Shown piece after piece: positions 1 through 6,814 of a stretch of DNA of 7,378 nt. A program made the position numbers and the translations under genes. Numbering within the stretch: position 1 is the stretch's first letter; every line of letters starts with the position of its first letter. This stretch comes from Deltaproteobacteria bacterium (GTDB lineage Bacteria; Desulfobacterota; JADFXK01): assembly GCA_015233285.1 (NCBI GenBank), contig JADFYA010000120.1:1-7378 (forward strand), in the 5' to 3' direction. Below the pieces are notes generated by a model, which did no database searches, was not told the origin of the DNA, and worked only from the letters and a program-made list of their open reading frames with translations.

Positions 1-994
1 TGACAGTTTCGGCCGCGGGAACGGGTATTTCTTCTTCTTTGGAGATGCCGGTGGCGATCACCGTGACGCGGAGTTCGTCCGTCAGGTTTTCGTCTAAAAC
101 GGTGCCGAAAATGATGTTGGCGTCTTCGTGGGCCTGCTCATTGATCAGGGACACGGCCTCATTGACTTCATCCAAGGTCATATCGAAGCCACCGGTGACG
201 TTGATCAGAACGCCTCTGGCCCCTGAGATGGTCACGTCGTCCAACAGCGGACTGGAGATGGCCGCCTGGGCCGCTTCGAGACCCCGGTTTGTGCCGGCCC
301 CGACCCCGGTGCCCATCAGGGCTAAGCCCATTTCGGACATAACCGTCCGGACATCGGCAAAGTCGACGTTGATCAGGCCCTGGATCATGATGATATCGGA
401 AATGCCCTTAACGGCAAACAAGAGAACGTCGTCTACCCTCTTAAACATTTCCATTAACTTAGCGCCCTTGACCCCCAGACTGAGGAGCCGCTGATTGGGG
501 ATGGTGATGATGGTGTCCACCACTTCCTTCATAGCCAGGATACCCTCTTCAGCCACGCGGGACCGTTTGGGCCCTTCAAACTGAAACGGCTTGGTGACTA
601 CAGCCACGGTCAATACACCCATTTCTTTGGCCAATTGGGCTACGACCGGGGCCGCGCCGGTACCCGTACCACCACCCATCCCGGCGGCAATAAACAGCAT
701 ATCGGTTTCACGAAAAGCGTCTTGGATTTCATCTTTACTCTCCAACGCGGCATTACGGCCAACGTCCGGATTGGCCCCGGCGCCCAGCCCTCTGGTCAGA
801 TGAGCACCGAGTTGAATCCGCCGAGAGGACGAAGACGCCTCCAAGGCCTTTACATCAGTGTTGCTGACGATGAAATCAACTCCTTGCAGGCCGGACTTGA
901 TCATGTAGTTGACTGCATTACTACCACCCCCGCCGACGCCGATGACTTTAATTCTGGCCGACATGGGCTCTTTGTCGATGAGTTCAAATTTCAT
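1..994 (-). CDS. ftsZ: Cell division GTPase FtsZ (3' end cut by window edge)
   Basis: Tubulin-like GTPase that polymerises into the cytoplasmic Z ring and recruits the divisome. The frame is open from ATG at 994 to the window edge, giving 331 residues. Visible motifs: nucleotide-binding GVGGGGSN at 19-26, GLGAGANPDVG at 69-79, the tubulin signature GGGTGTG at 107-113, PNQRLL in the core, and the T7 synergy loop NVDFADV at 209-215, with the catalytic-type acidic residues D211 and D214. The GTPase and C-terminal subdomains look complete. Translation reaches ATGI and then an acidic, proline-containing stretch (EEEIPVPAAE) that looks like the start of the variable linker. What is missing is the rest of the linker and the C-terminal peptide that would bind FtsA. 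The start is supported by GGAGGGG five bases upstream and by alignment of the N-terminus with the family. One departure: Q205 precedes GLIN, where many FtsZ proteins have proline. ftsZ follows ftsA after a 230-base gap with promoter-like elements. Identification is certain. Confidence 0.98.
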   Translation of the reverse strand, partial: MKFELIDKEPMSARIKVIGVGGGGSNAVNYMIKSGLQGVDFIVSNTDVKALEASSSSRRIQLGAHLTRGLGAGANPDVGRNAALESKDEIQDAFRETDMLFIAAGMGGGTGTGAAPVVAQLAKEMGVLTVAVVTKPFQFEGPKRSRVAEEGILAMKEVVDTIITIPNQRLLSLGVKGAKLMEMFKRVDDVLLFAVKGISDIIMIQGLINVDFADVRTVMSEMGLALMGTGVGAGTNRGLEAAQAAISSPLLDDVTISGARGVLINVTGGFDMTLDEVNEAVSLINEQAHEDANIIFGTVLDENLTDELRVTVIATGISKEEEIPVPAAETV

Positions 995-999
995 GAGTT

Positions 1000-1006
1000 C
1001 CCCTCC
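1000..1006 (-). promoter_or_regulatory. Ribosome binding site of ftsZ
   Basis: GGAGGGG on the minus strand, five bases before the ATG at 994. This strong Shine-Dalgarno match fixes the ftsZ start and fits high expression of FtsZ. Confidence 0.8.
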
Positions 1007-1081
1007 GATTGATAAGATGTCAGGCACAGCCTGGATTCCTTCCTCCCGGTTGTCGAGGCCTGTCTGCGGCGGTCCGGGTGT

Positions 1082-1110
1082 TCCATAACCTATTTTTAAA
1101 TTTTTTGCAA
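1082..1110 (-). promoter_or_regulatory. Candidate sigma-70-type promoter for ftsZ (proximal)
   Basis: On the minus strand, TTGCAA (1105-1110, 4 of 6 to the -35 consensus) is followed after exactly 17 bases by TATGGA (1082-1087, 3 of 6 to the -10 consensus). The spacer is A/T-rich. Transcription would start near 1075 and give a leader of about 80 bases before the ftsZ ATG. It lies in the only large gap of the cluster. The matches are moderate and AT-rich DNA yields such pairs by chance, so this is a suggestion. Confidence 0.35.
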
Positions 1111-1165
1111 GCTCAGTATCGGGGTAAAAAGTTATCCTGCGGTAAAGCTTACATGAAGTCCCCAA

Positions 1166-1194
1166 AATATTTTAAATCTAAATAGGTCCGGCAA
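1166..1194 (-). promoter_or_regulatory. Candidate sigma-70-type promoter for ftsZ (distal)
   Basis: On the minus strand, TTGCCG (1189-1194, 4 of 6) is followed after 17 bases by AATATT (1166-1171, 4 of 6). The -10 sits inside the perfect palindrome AAAATATTTT (1164-1173). It begins about 30 bases past the ftsA stop. It could be an alternative or additional start to the proximal candidate, or simply AT-rich sequence. Confidence 0.25.
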
Positions 1195-1224
1195 TTAAGT
1201 TAGATACGTATCAAACGGTAACCT

Positions 1225-2448
1225 TTAGATGATATCCTTAAACCACTTCTTCATCCGGCTGACCACTCGATTGAAGGTGTTCTGATCACGGATACGAAAC
1301 TTCTTTTCCGGCCGATGTTCCACACCAAACATGATCAGACCGACGGCCGTGGCATACATGGGGCTGTTGATAATATCCACCAGACCGCCGACATTGACGG
1401 GATAACCTCGCCTGACCGGCATATTGAAAATCTGCTCGGCCAATTCAGGAACCCCCTCAAGCAAAGACGACCCGCCGGTGATGACCATTCCGGAAGTGAT
1501 CCGATTAAGATAATTGGAGCCGACCAGTTCATGGTTGACCAGTTCAAAAATTTCTTCCACGCGGGGCTCTAGGATCTCACCCAAAATCTGGCGGGACAGG
1601 CTCCTGGGTTTTTGGCCCCCGATGCTCGGAACTTCGATGGTCTCACCCTTCTTGATCAAGCTGGACAAACAACTGCCGTATTTCCGTTTGATTCTTTCCG
1701 CGTCGGCTTGGGATGTCCGAAGTCCGACAGCGATGTCCTTGGTCAGGTTATTCCCGCCCAATCCCACCACGGCGGTATGTTTAATGGCCTCATCTATAAA
1801 AATGGCCACGTCCACCGTGCCCCCGCCGAAATCAAGCAACACCGTGCCCAGGTCCATTTCTTCCGGGCTCAAAACCGCTTCGGCGGAGGCCAAAGACTCC
1901 AAGACGATGTCGCACACGTCGAGTCCGGCCAGGTTGGCGCACTTGATCAGGTTATGGGCTGAAGCCACCGCTCCGGTGACAATATGGACCTTGGCCTCCA
2001 GACGGACCCCGGACATGCCTACCGGATCCTGGATGCCGCTCTGGTCATCCACCAAGAACTCCTGGGGCAGCATATGTATCACTTCCCGATCCATGGGGAT
2101 GGCGATGGCCTTGGCCGCATCAATGACTCGATCCACTTCGCTGCTGGTGATTTCCCGGCCCTTAATCGCGATGACGCCCTGGCTATTAAAACTTTTTATG
2201 TGGCCCCCGGCAATGCCGGTGTACACCTGGGTGATCTCGCACCCGGCCATGAGTTCCGCGTCTTCTATGGCCTTTTTGATTGAAGCCACGGTATTTTCGA
2301 TGTTGACGACCACGCCTTTCCGCAACCCGACTGATGGGTGGGTGCCGATACCGATGATCTCTACCCGGCCGTCTTCTGAGCTTTCACCAACTACTGCGCA
2401 TATCTTAGTGGTACCAATGTCTAGCCCCACCACCAAATCCTTAGTCAA
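1225..2448 (-). CDS. ftsA: Cell division protein FtsA, actin-like Z-ring membrane anchor
   Basis: Actin-family ATP-binding protein that ties FtsZ filaments to the inner membrane and signals to the septal synthases. It has 407 residues, close to the usual 400-420. Motifs in order: phosphate-1 loop VGLDIGTTK at 7-15; the FtsA-specific 1C (SHS2) subdomain at roughly 84-160; phosphate-2 loop DFGGGTVDVAI at 206-216; adenosine loop VITGGSSLLEGVPELA at 322-337; and a C-terminal amphipathic helix (about 392-407, basic with W402 and F403) typical of the membrane-targeting sequence. The start codon is TTG. It is chosen because AGGAGGT lies six bases upstream and the phosphate-1 loop begins at residue 7, as expected. 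The gene lies 29 bases after ftsQ and 230 before ftsZ, the classic ftsQ-ftsA-ftsZ order. No key element is missing. Identification is certain and the start is well supported. Confidence 0.98.
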   Translation of the reverse strand: MTKDLVVGLDIGTTKICAVVGESSEDGRVEIIGIGTHPSVGLRKGVVVNIENTVASIKKAIEDAELMAGCEITQVYTGIAGGHIKSFNSQGVIAIKGREITSSEVDRVIDAAKAIAIPMDREVIHMLPQEFLVDDQSGIQDPVGMSGVRLEAKVHIVTGAVASAHNLIKCANLAGLDVCDIVLESLASAEAVLSPEEMDLGTVLLDFGGGTVDVAIFIDEAIKHTAVVGLGGNNLTKDIAVGLRTSQADAERIKRKYGSCLSSLIKKGETIEVPSIGGQKPRSLSRQILGEILEPRVEEIFELVNHELVGSNYLNRITSGMVITGGSSLLEGVPELAEQIFNMPVRRGYPVNVGGLVDIINSPMYATAVGLIMFGVEHRPEKKFRIRDQNTFNRVVSRMKKWFKDII

Positions 2449-2454
2449 GCGCCC

Positions 2455-2461
2455 ACCTCCT
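2455..2461 (-). promoter_or_regulatory. Consensus ribosome binding site deciding the TTG start of ftsA
   Basis: AGGAGGT on the minus strand, six bases before the TTG at 2448-2446. This near-perfect Shine-Dalgarno is what makes the TTG start convincing. Strong SD plus weak start codon may set the FtsA level relative to FtsZ, which is an inference. Confidence 0.8.
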
Positions 2462-2477
2462 CAACCCGCCGGGAATC

Positions 2478-3368
2478 TTAGGTTTTAGTCTTGTCTTCAG
2501 TTGCCCGGCTCTTTGATTTATTCTGATCGGAACCATTCAAATCGATCAGGCTAACCACAACCCGGCTGGGATTGTTCAGGTCAACCTTCTGGATTCTATG
2601 AAGTTGCCCCTCACGGTCCATGTGCTGGGCTATTTTTTCAAACCGTTCTGTCTTCATGTTTAGTTGGCCGAACCCCAGGAAGACAAGAATCCGCGGCTCG
2701 ACGGTCAAAACGCTCAAACCCGTATCCGGGTCCAGGCGAATTTCAGTTATATTTTCAGGTTTTAGATAAATGGCCTGACCCTTGAGATGGTCCAGCAAGT
2801 TCAGGGCCATGGCCACCAGATCTTTATACACTCCAGCCCTAAAATCTTCTTTGGTGCCGGCGGTGAGCACGGGCAAATCTGAGTTGTCAACCAAACCTGG
2901 TTTGAAGAACGGGCGACCCTCCCGGTCCAGATAGTATAGCTCTCCAATATTAAGCAAGGCCACGGGCCGGCGTTCCACCACAACGATAAGAACTTTATCG
3001 GGGAACTCCCGTCTAATTTTGGCCTCTTCAATCCAAGGGCTGCTCTTCAAGTTTTGTTCGATTTTAGGCGGGATAACCGTCAACAGGCTGACCCTTCCAT
3101 CAAGCCCGGCTAGCTTGAGCAAATCCTTTTTAGACAAACGTTCCAGACCCTGTGTTTCAACTTCCCTAAGTTCAAAATAGGAACTCAAGGCCAGGCCCTG
3201 GAACCCCATGATCAGAAGGACGCTGAAAAGCATCAGGACCGATACGCCGAGGAAGGCCTTATATCCCAGCCGGAAAAGTCTGGCCAGACCAATTCTGACC
3301 CGTTCTTTCGTTTTGGCCATTCTTCGGCGACGGTTCGATCTGATATTCAGCAGCGGAGACTTTCTCAT
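2478..3368 (-). CDS. ftsQ: Cell division protein FtsQ (POTRA domain, DivIB/FtsQ family)
   Basis: Bitopic inner-membrane divisome protein whose periplasmic part links FtsB/FtsL and the septal synthase complex. It has 296 residues. Layout: a short, very basic cytoplasmic N-terminus (RRRR near residue 15), one hydrophobic membrane segment at about 38-60, a POTRA domain at about 65-135 (beginning FELREVETQGLERLS and ending VVVERRPVA), then the FtsQ/DivIB beta domain with the YYLDREGRPF motif at about 145-154. The C-terminal 20 residues are polar and charged, without obvious structure. The ATG overlaps the murB stop as ATGA, and no good Shine-Dalgarno is visible at normal spacing, so translation is probably coupled to murB. 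An internal ATG at residue 17 is an alternative start that would still keep the membrane segment. Low sequence conservation is normal for FtsQ; the domain order and location before ftsA make the call secure. Confidence 0.95.
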   Translation of the reverse strand: MRKSPLLNIRSNRRRRMAKTKERVRIGLARLFRLGYKAFLGVSVLMLFSVLLIMGFQGLALSSYFELREVETQGLERLSKKDLLKLAGLDGRVSLLTVIPPKIEQNLKSSPWIEEAKIRREFPDKVLIVVVERRPVALLNIGELYYLDREGRPFFKPGLVDNSDLPVLTAGTKEDFRAGVYKDLVAMALNLLDHLKGQAIYLKPENITEIRLDPDTGLSVLTVEPRILVFLGFGQLNMKTERFEKIAQHMDREGQLHRIQKVDLNNPSRVVVSLIDLNGSDQNKSKSRATEDKTKT

Positions 3369-4312
3369 GAGCGGCCGATGACCTTTATTTCAGGTTCCAG
3401 GGCGACACCGAAATTCTCTTTGACGGTCCGCTGGACCTTGTTCATCAAAGAAAGTACGTCCTTCGCCCGGGCATGTCCCAGGTTGACAATGAAATTTGCA
3501 TGTTTTTCTGAGACTTGGGCATCGCCGATCCTGGTTCCTTTCAATCCGGCCTGGTCGATCAAGGCTCCGGCCGACATCCCGGGAGGATTCTTAAACACTG
3601 ATCCCGCGGATGGCCAGGCTTTCGGTTGAGTCTGTTTCCGATAGTCCATGGCCGCCTTAACAGTCTTCCGCACCAGGTCCGGGCTTCCCTTTTGCAACTT
3701 GAACGTGGCGGATACGACCATCTCATCGGAATCGACGGCCAAATGACGATACTGGAAGCACAGGTCTTTCTTGATTTTGCTTGCCATGGTTTCCTCCTTG
3801 GTTAGAAACGTCACCTTTTCGGTCACGTCCTCTATCCGGCCATCCCGGGTGCCGGCGTTCATGATCACCGCGCCCCCCACACTACCCGGAATTCCGGTGG
3901 TGAATTCCAATCCGGTCAGTCCCTCAGCCACAGTGATGCGAAGCGCCCGGCCCAACGGCACCCCGGCCCCAGCCTCCATAAAGAACTCATCTTGATCGGA
4001 TCCCGGGGTAATGACTAGCTGGTTGGCCGCCTGGGCCAGGTTTATCATAGCCCCGTCATAGCCGCCGTCCAGCACCAACAGATTGCTTCCCCTTCCCAGG
4101 ACCATCCAGGGCGTAGCGAGTCTCTTAAGAAGCCGGATGACGGTTATCAGGTCATCCTGGTCAACGGGGATAATAATGGCGTCTGCCGGGCCACCGATTT
4201 TAAAGGTGGTAAAATGGTTCAAAGGAGCCCGGACAAGGACACGGCCCCGGCAGGCTGCCGTCACGTCCTTAACCCAGGTGGGGTCGGGTCGAAATTCACA
4301 ATCCGGATCCAC
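3365..4312 (-). CDS. murB: UDP-N-acetylenolpyruvoylglucosamine reductase MurB
   Basis: FAD-dependent cytoplasmic enzyme that reduces UDP-GlcNAc-enolpyruvate to UDP-MurNAc with NADPH, the second committed step of peptidoglycan precursor synthesis. It has 315 residues, in the range of the shorter type II MurB form. FAD-binding motifs: FKIGGPAD at 37-44, GRGSN at 73-77 and GIPGSVGGAV at 140-149. Active-site candidates: Y188-R189, the proton-donor serine S238 in AGSVFKNP, and a C-terminal glutamate (E306 or E308 in LEPEIKVIG). The start is GTG. The in-frame codon just before it is a stop, so no longer form is possible, and the family's N-terminal helix begins soon after. It starts 3 bases after the murC stop and ends overlapping ftsQ by four bases. 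MurB sits where many relatives have murB followed by ddl; here no ddl follows. Confidence 0.97.
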   Translation of the reverse strand: MDPDCEFRPDPTWVKDVTAACRGRVLVRAPLNHFTTFKIGGPADAIIIPVDQDDLITVIRLLKRLATPWMVLGRGSNLLVLDGGYDGAMINLAQAANQLVITPGSDQDEFFMEAGAGVPLGRALRITVAEGLTGLEFTTGIPGSVGGAVIMNAGTRDGRIEDVTEKVTFLTKEETMASKIKKDLCFQYRHLAVDSDEMVVSATFKLQKGSPDLVRKTVKAAMDYRKQTQPKAWPSAGSVFKNPPGMSAGALIDQAGLKGTRIGDAQVSEKHANFIVNLGHARAKDVLSLMNKVQRTVKENFGVALEPEIKVIGRS

Positions 4313-4315
4313 TCA

Positions 4316-5686
4316 TCACCCCAACTGGTCCACCAGGCTATAGACCACGTTATAGACATCTCCCGCCCCCAGGGTCAGGATCAAATCACCCGGCCGGCGA
4401 TGTTCCAAAATCCAGCTTACCGCCGCGGTTTTATTGGGTACATAATGAACCATGCGGTGCCCGTATTCGCGAATTTGAGCGGCCAATCTCTCGGCCGAAA
4501 TTCCTTCAATGGGCTCTTCCCCGGCCGGATAAATGTCCAGCAGCAGAAGTATATCGGCTTGATTAAAGGCCGTGGTGAACTCGGCCAGCACATCTCTGGT
4601 CCGGGTGTACCGATGGGGCTGAAAAACGACTACGGACCGCTTGTCCGGAAAACACTGTTTGACCGCTTCCAAGGTCGCCCTGATCTCTGTGGGATGGTGT
4701 CCGTAATCATCCATGATGGTGATGTCATCCGTGTCGTGGATGAGCTGAAACCGTCTTTCCACCCCGTCGAAAAGCTCCAGCCCTTCTTTGATCTTAGCAA
4801 AGGGTATATCCAGTTCCAACCCCACCGCCACCGCGGCCAGGGAATTGTAAACATTGTGCCGCCCGGGCACATTAATGCTGACCCGGCCTAATTCTCGGCC
4901 GTGAGCGAGCACCTTGTAACTGCTGACCAACCCCTCCGCCCTCAGGGAACGGGCCTGGATGTCCGCCTGACTGGTCAATCCATAGGTCCAAAAGCGTTTG
5001 TTGATCAGCGGAATGAGGTCCTGGAGATTAGGATCATCCAGACACAAAACGCACAATCCATAGAACGGAACCTTGTTCATAAACGTGGCAAAGGCGGCCT
5101 TGATGTTCTCCAGCGTCCCGTAATGGGGCAGATGCTCGCGATCAATATTGGTCACCACGGTGATGACTGGGGACAGGGTCATGAAAGAGCCGTCACTCTC
5201 ATCAGCCTCGGCCACCAGGAAATCACTGGAGCCCAGTTTGGCATTGGTCCCCAAGCTGTTTAGCCGGCCGCCGATAACCACGGTCGGATCCAACCCGGCC
5301 TGGGCCAGAACCGTGGCCAACATAGAGGTCGTTGTGGTTTTGCCATGCGCTCCGGCCACGGCAATGCCATACTTCATCCGCATCAATTCAGCCAACATCT
5401 CGGCCCGGGGAATAACCGGTATTTTCATACTCCTGGCCGCGGCGATCTCCGGATTTTCCAATCTGATGGCGGAGGAAACAACCACCACATCGGCGCCCAC
5501 CACGTTGTCGCCCTGATGTTGGTACCGGACAATCCCGCCCAGTTCCTCTAATCGCGCCGTGATCTTGGTTTGTTTGACGTCGGAGCCGCTGACCTTATAG
5601 CCCAGGTTAAGGAGCAACTCGGCAATCCCGCTCATGCCGATGCCACCGATCCCCACGAAATGAATATGCTGATCCTTTTTGTACAA
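4316..5686 (-). CDS. murC: UDP-N-acetylmuramate--L-alanine ligase MurC
   Basis: Cytoplasmic ATP-dependent ligase that adds L-alanine to UDP-MurNAc, the first residue of the stem peptide. It has 456 residues, normal for MurC. Three Mur-ligase domains are visible: a Rossmann-like N-terminal UDP-binding domain (VGIGGIGMSGIAE, 11-23); a central ATPase domain with P-loop AGAHGKTTTTSM at 111-122, EADESDGSF at 160-168, TNIDREH at 179-185 and the HNVYNSLAA motif at 277-285; and a C-terminal domain with DDYGHHPTEI at 326-335 and FQPHRYTR at 355-362. The DDYGHHPTEI form marks MurC rather than MurD, MurE or MurF. The start is TTG. A stop lies in frame four codons upstream, AAGGGG lies five bases upstream, and the UDP-binding loop begins at residue 11, so the TTG start is well supported. 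murG ends 45 bases before it. Confidence 0.98.
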   Translation of the reverse strand: MYKKDQHIHFVGIGGIGMSGIAELLLNLGYKVSGSDVKQTKITARLEELGGIVRYQHQGDNVVGADVVVVSSAIRLENPEIAAARSMKIPVIPRAEMLAELMRMKYGIAVAGAHGKTTTTSMLATVLAQAGLDPTVVIGGRLNSLGTNAKLGSSDFLVAEADESDGSFMTLSPVITVVTNIDREHLPHYGTLENIKAAFATFMNKVPFYGLCVLCLDDPNLQDLIPLINKRFWTYGLTSQADIQARSLRAEGLVSSYKVLAHGRELGRVSINVPGRHNVYNSLAAVAVGLELDIPFAKIKEGLELFDGVERRFQLIHDTDDITIMDDYGHHPTEIRATLEAVKQCFPDKRSVVVFQPHRYTRTRDVLAEFTTAFNQADILLLLDIYPAGEEPIEGISAERLAAQIREYGHRMVHYVPNKTAAVSWILEHRRPGDLILTLGAGDVYNVVYSLVDQLG

Positions 5687-5691
5687 AGCGG

Positions 5692-5697
5692 CCCCTT
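5692..5697 (-). promoter_or_regulatory. Ribosome binding site supporting the TTG start of murC
   Basis: AAGGGG on the minus strand, five bases before the TTG at 5686-5684. With an in-frame TAA at 5698-5696 overlapping its edge, it leaves TTG as the only start that keeps the full N-terminal loop. Confidence 0.6.
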
Positions 5698-5731
5698 ACA
5701 AAGAATGTTAGCCATCAATCTCGGCTTATCT

Positions 5732-6814
5732 TTAGTTGCTTCCCACCAGGTTGCGGCATTCCCGGACAATATCGGCGGCGGCCGTGGGTCGGCCCAAACG
5801 GCTGGCCCGGTCGGCCATGGTCTCGATTTTTTCCGGATGGTCCATCAAGTCAATCAAACAATCAGCCAGTAACTGCGGCGTCAATTCGGCTTCGGTAATG
5901 GTCATGGCGGCGCCTTGATCCGACACGAATCGGGCGTTTATTTCCTGGTGATTATTGGCCGCATAGGGGTAAGGGATAAACACCGGTTTCTTCAAGGAGG
6001 TAAGTTCGGCCAGTGTCGTTGCTCCTGAGCGGGCCACCACCACATCCGTATGGGCGTAGACTTCACCCATGTCAGTGAAGAAGGGAGCCACCCTGGCGTC
6101 AAGTCCCAGACGTTGATATTCCGCCGTCACCGCGTCAAAATCCTTCTCTCCGGTTTGATGCGTAATCCGCCAGCCTGTTCGCCGGTCGCCCAACAGGTCC
6201 ATGGCCGCCGTAAACACCTCATTTATGCGATGCGCCCCTTGGGATCCACCCATGATCAGGAGCCGAATTCGGCTGGCCGGGTCCGAGGTCGTTTTCCGTC
6301 CCGCCTGAAGCAGACTCTCCCGCACCGGATTACCGACCAGGCGGGTTTTAGCCGGGTCAAAACACCCGGCCTGGTCTTCAAATGATAGAAAGATGATGTC
6401 CGCCAACCGGCCCAACAAGCGATTGGTCAATCCGGGAATGGAGTTTTGCTCCTGCAAGGCCATTTTCTTTCCCATCATCCAGCCGGCCAGGCCCACCGGT
6501 CCCGAGGCGTACCCCCCGACTCCGATGACCAGGTCCGGTTTGAACCGCCAAATTATCCACAGGCTCTTCAACACTCCGGCCGGGACGGCCCAAAGAGATT
6601 TAATTTTCCCAATGATTCCCCGGCCTTTCCATCCTTTGGCCTGAATCAAGATCAGATCATAACCGTGCTGCGGAACCAATCGCGACTCCAGGCCCTGCCG
6701 GCTGCCCACAAAAATAATCTCGGTCTCTGGTATCTGCCGTTTGAACTCATCGGCCAAGGCCAAAGCCGGGAACAAATGGCCGCCTGTTCCGCCGCCCCCA
6801 ATAATAATCTTCAT
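5732..6814 (-). CDS. murG: MurG, lipid II-forming GlcNAc transferase
   Basis: GT-B fold glycosyltransferase bound to the cytoplasmic face of the inner membrane; it transfers GlcNAc from UDP-GlcNAc to lipid I to give lipid II. It has 360 residues, typical for MurG. Motifs: glycine-rich acceptor loop GGTGGHLFPALALA at 8-21, with the likely catalytic base H13; GVGGYASGP at 98-106; LQEQNSIPGLTN at 120-131; donor-side loop GGSQGA at 189-194; and RSGATTLAEL at 262-271, whose glutamate E270 corresponds to the UDP-GlcNAc ribose contact. A hydrophobic and basic patch around residues 70-92 fits membrane association. The ATG at 6814 is chosen because the loop begins at residue 6 and it overlaps the ftsW stop as ATGA. 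The frame stays open for 21 codons further upstream, but that stretch overlaps ftsW and has no MurG resemblance. Confidence 0.98.
   Translation of the reverse strand: MKIIIGGGGTGGHLFPALALADEFKRQIPETEIIFVGSRQGLESRLVPQHGYDLILIQAKGWKGRGIIGKIKSLWAVPAGVLKSLWIIWRFKPDLVIGVGGYASGPVGLAGWMMGKKMALQEQNSIPGLTNRLLGRLADIIFLSFEDQAGCFDPAKTRLVGNPVRESLLQAGRKTTSDPASRIRLLIMGGSQGAHRINEVFTAAMDLLGDRRTGWRITHQTGEKDFDAVTAEYQRLGLDARVAPFFTDMGEVYAHTDVVVARSGATTLAELTSLKKPVFIPYPYAANNHQEINARFVSDQGAAMTITEAELTPQLLADCLIDLMDHPEKIETMADRASRLGRPTAAADIVRECRNLVGSN

Larger units (their letters stand above)
995..1224 (-). other. AT-rich ftsA-ftsZ intergenic region
   Basis: The 230 bases between the ftsA stop and the ftsZ start hold no convincing small gene. 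The ftsA-proximal half (about 1090-1210) is notably A/T-rich compared with the surrounding coding DNA, and carries two perfect 10-base palindromes, GATACGTATC (1203-1212) and AAAATATTTT (1164-1173), and two candidate promoters. The ftsZ-proximal part is GC-rich and purine-rich and includes a small hairpin (1021-1033). I see no GC-rich stem followed by a T-run that would terminate transcription leaving ftsA. Confidence 0.7.

Noticed and set aside
39..1012. Plus-strand open frames over the ftsZ region
   Set aside because: They are reverse-strand shadows of ftsZ. The minus-strand reading gives an uninterrupted FtsZ with all signature motifs.
1514..2488. Long plus-strand open frame (324 codons) opposite ftsA
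   Set aside because: It lies antisense over nearly all of ftsA, is rich in Ser, Pro, Thr and Met as expected for a reverse frame, and resembles no family. ftsA has unmistakable motifs throughout.
4214..4891. Plus-strand open frame of 225 codons opposite the murC 3' end and murB start
   Set aside because: It is a shadow of the real minus-strand genes, with no recognisable domain and no plausible ribosome binding site that I could see.
5687..5731. Possible terminator between murG and murC
   Set aside because: The 45 bases contain no GC-rich stem followed by a T-run, so readthrough into murC is expected.
6577..6592. GC-rich inverted repeat inside murG (GGCCG/CGGCC)
   Set aside because: It is a short stem within coding sequence with no T-run, in GC-rich DNA where such repeats are frequent.
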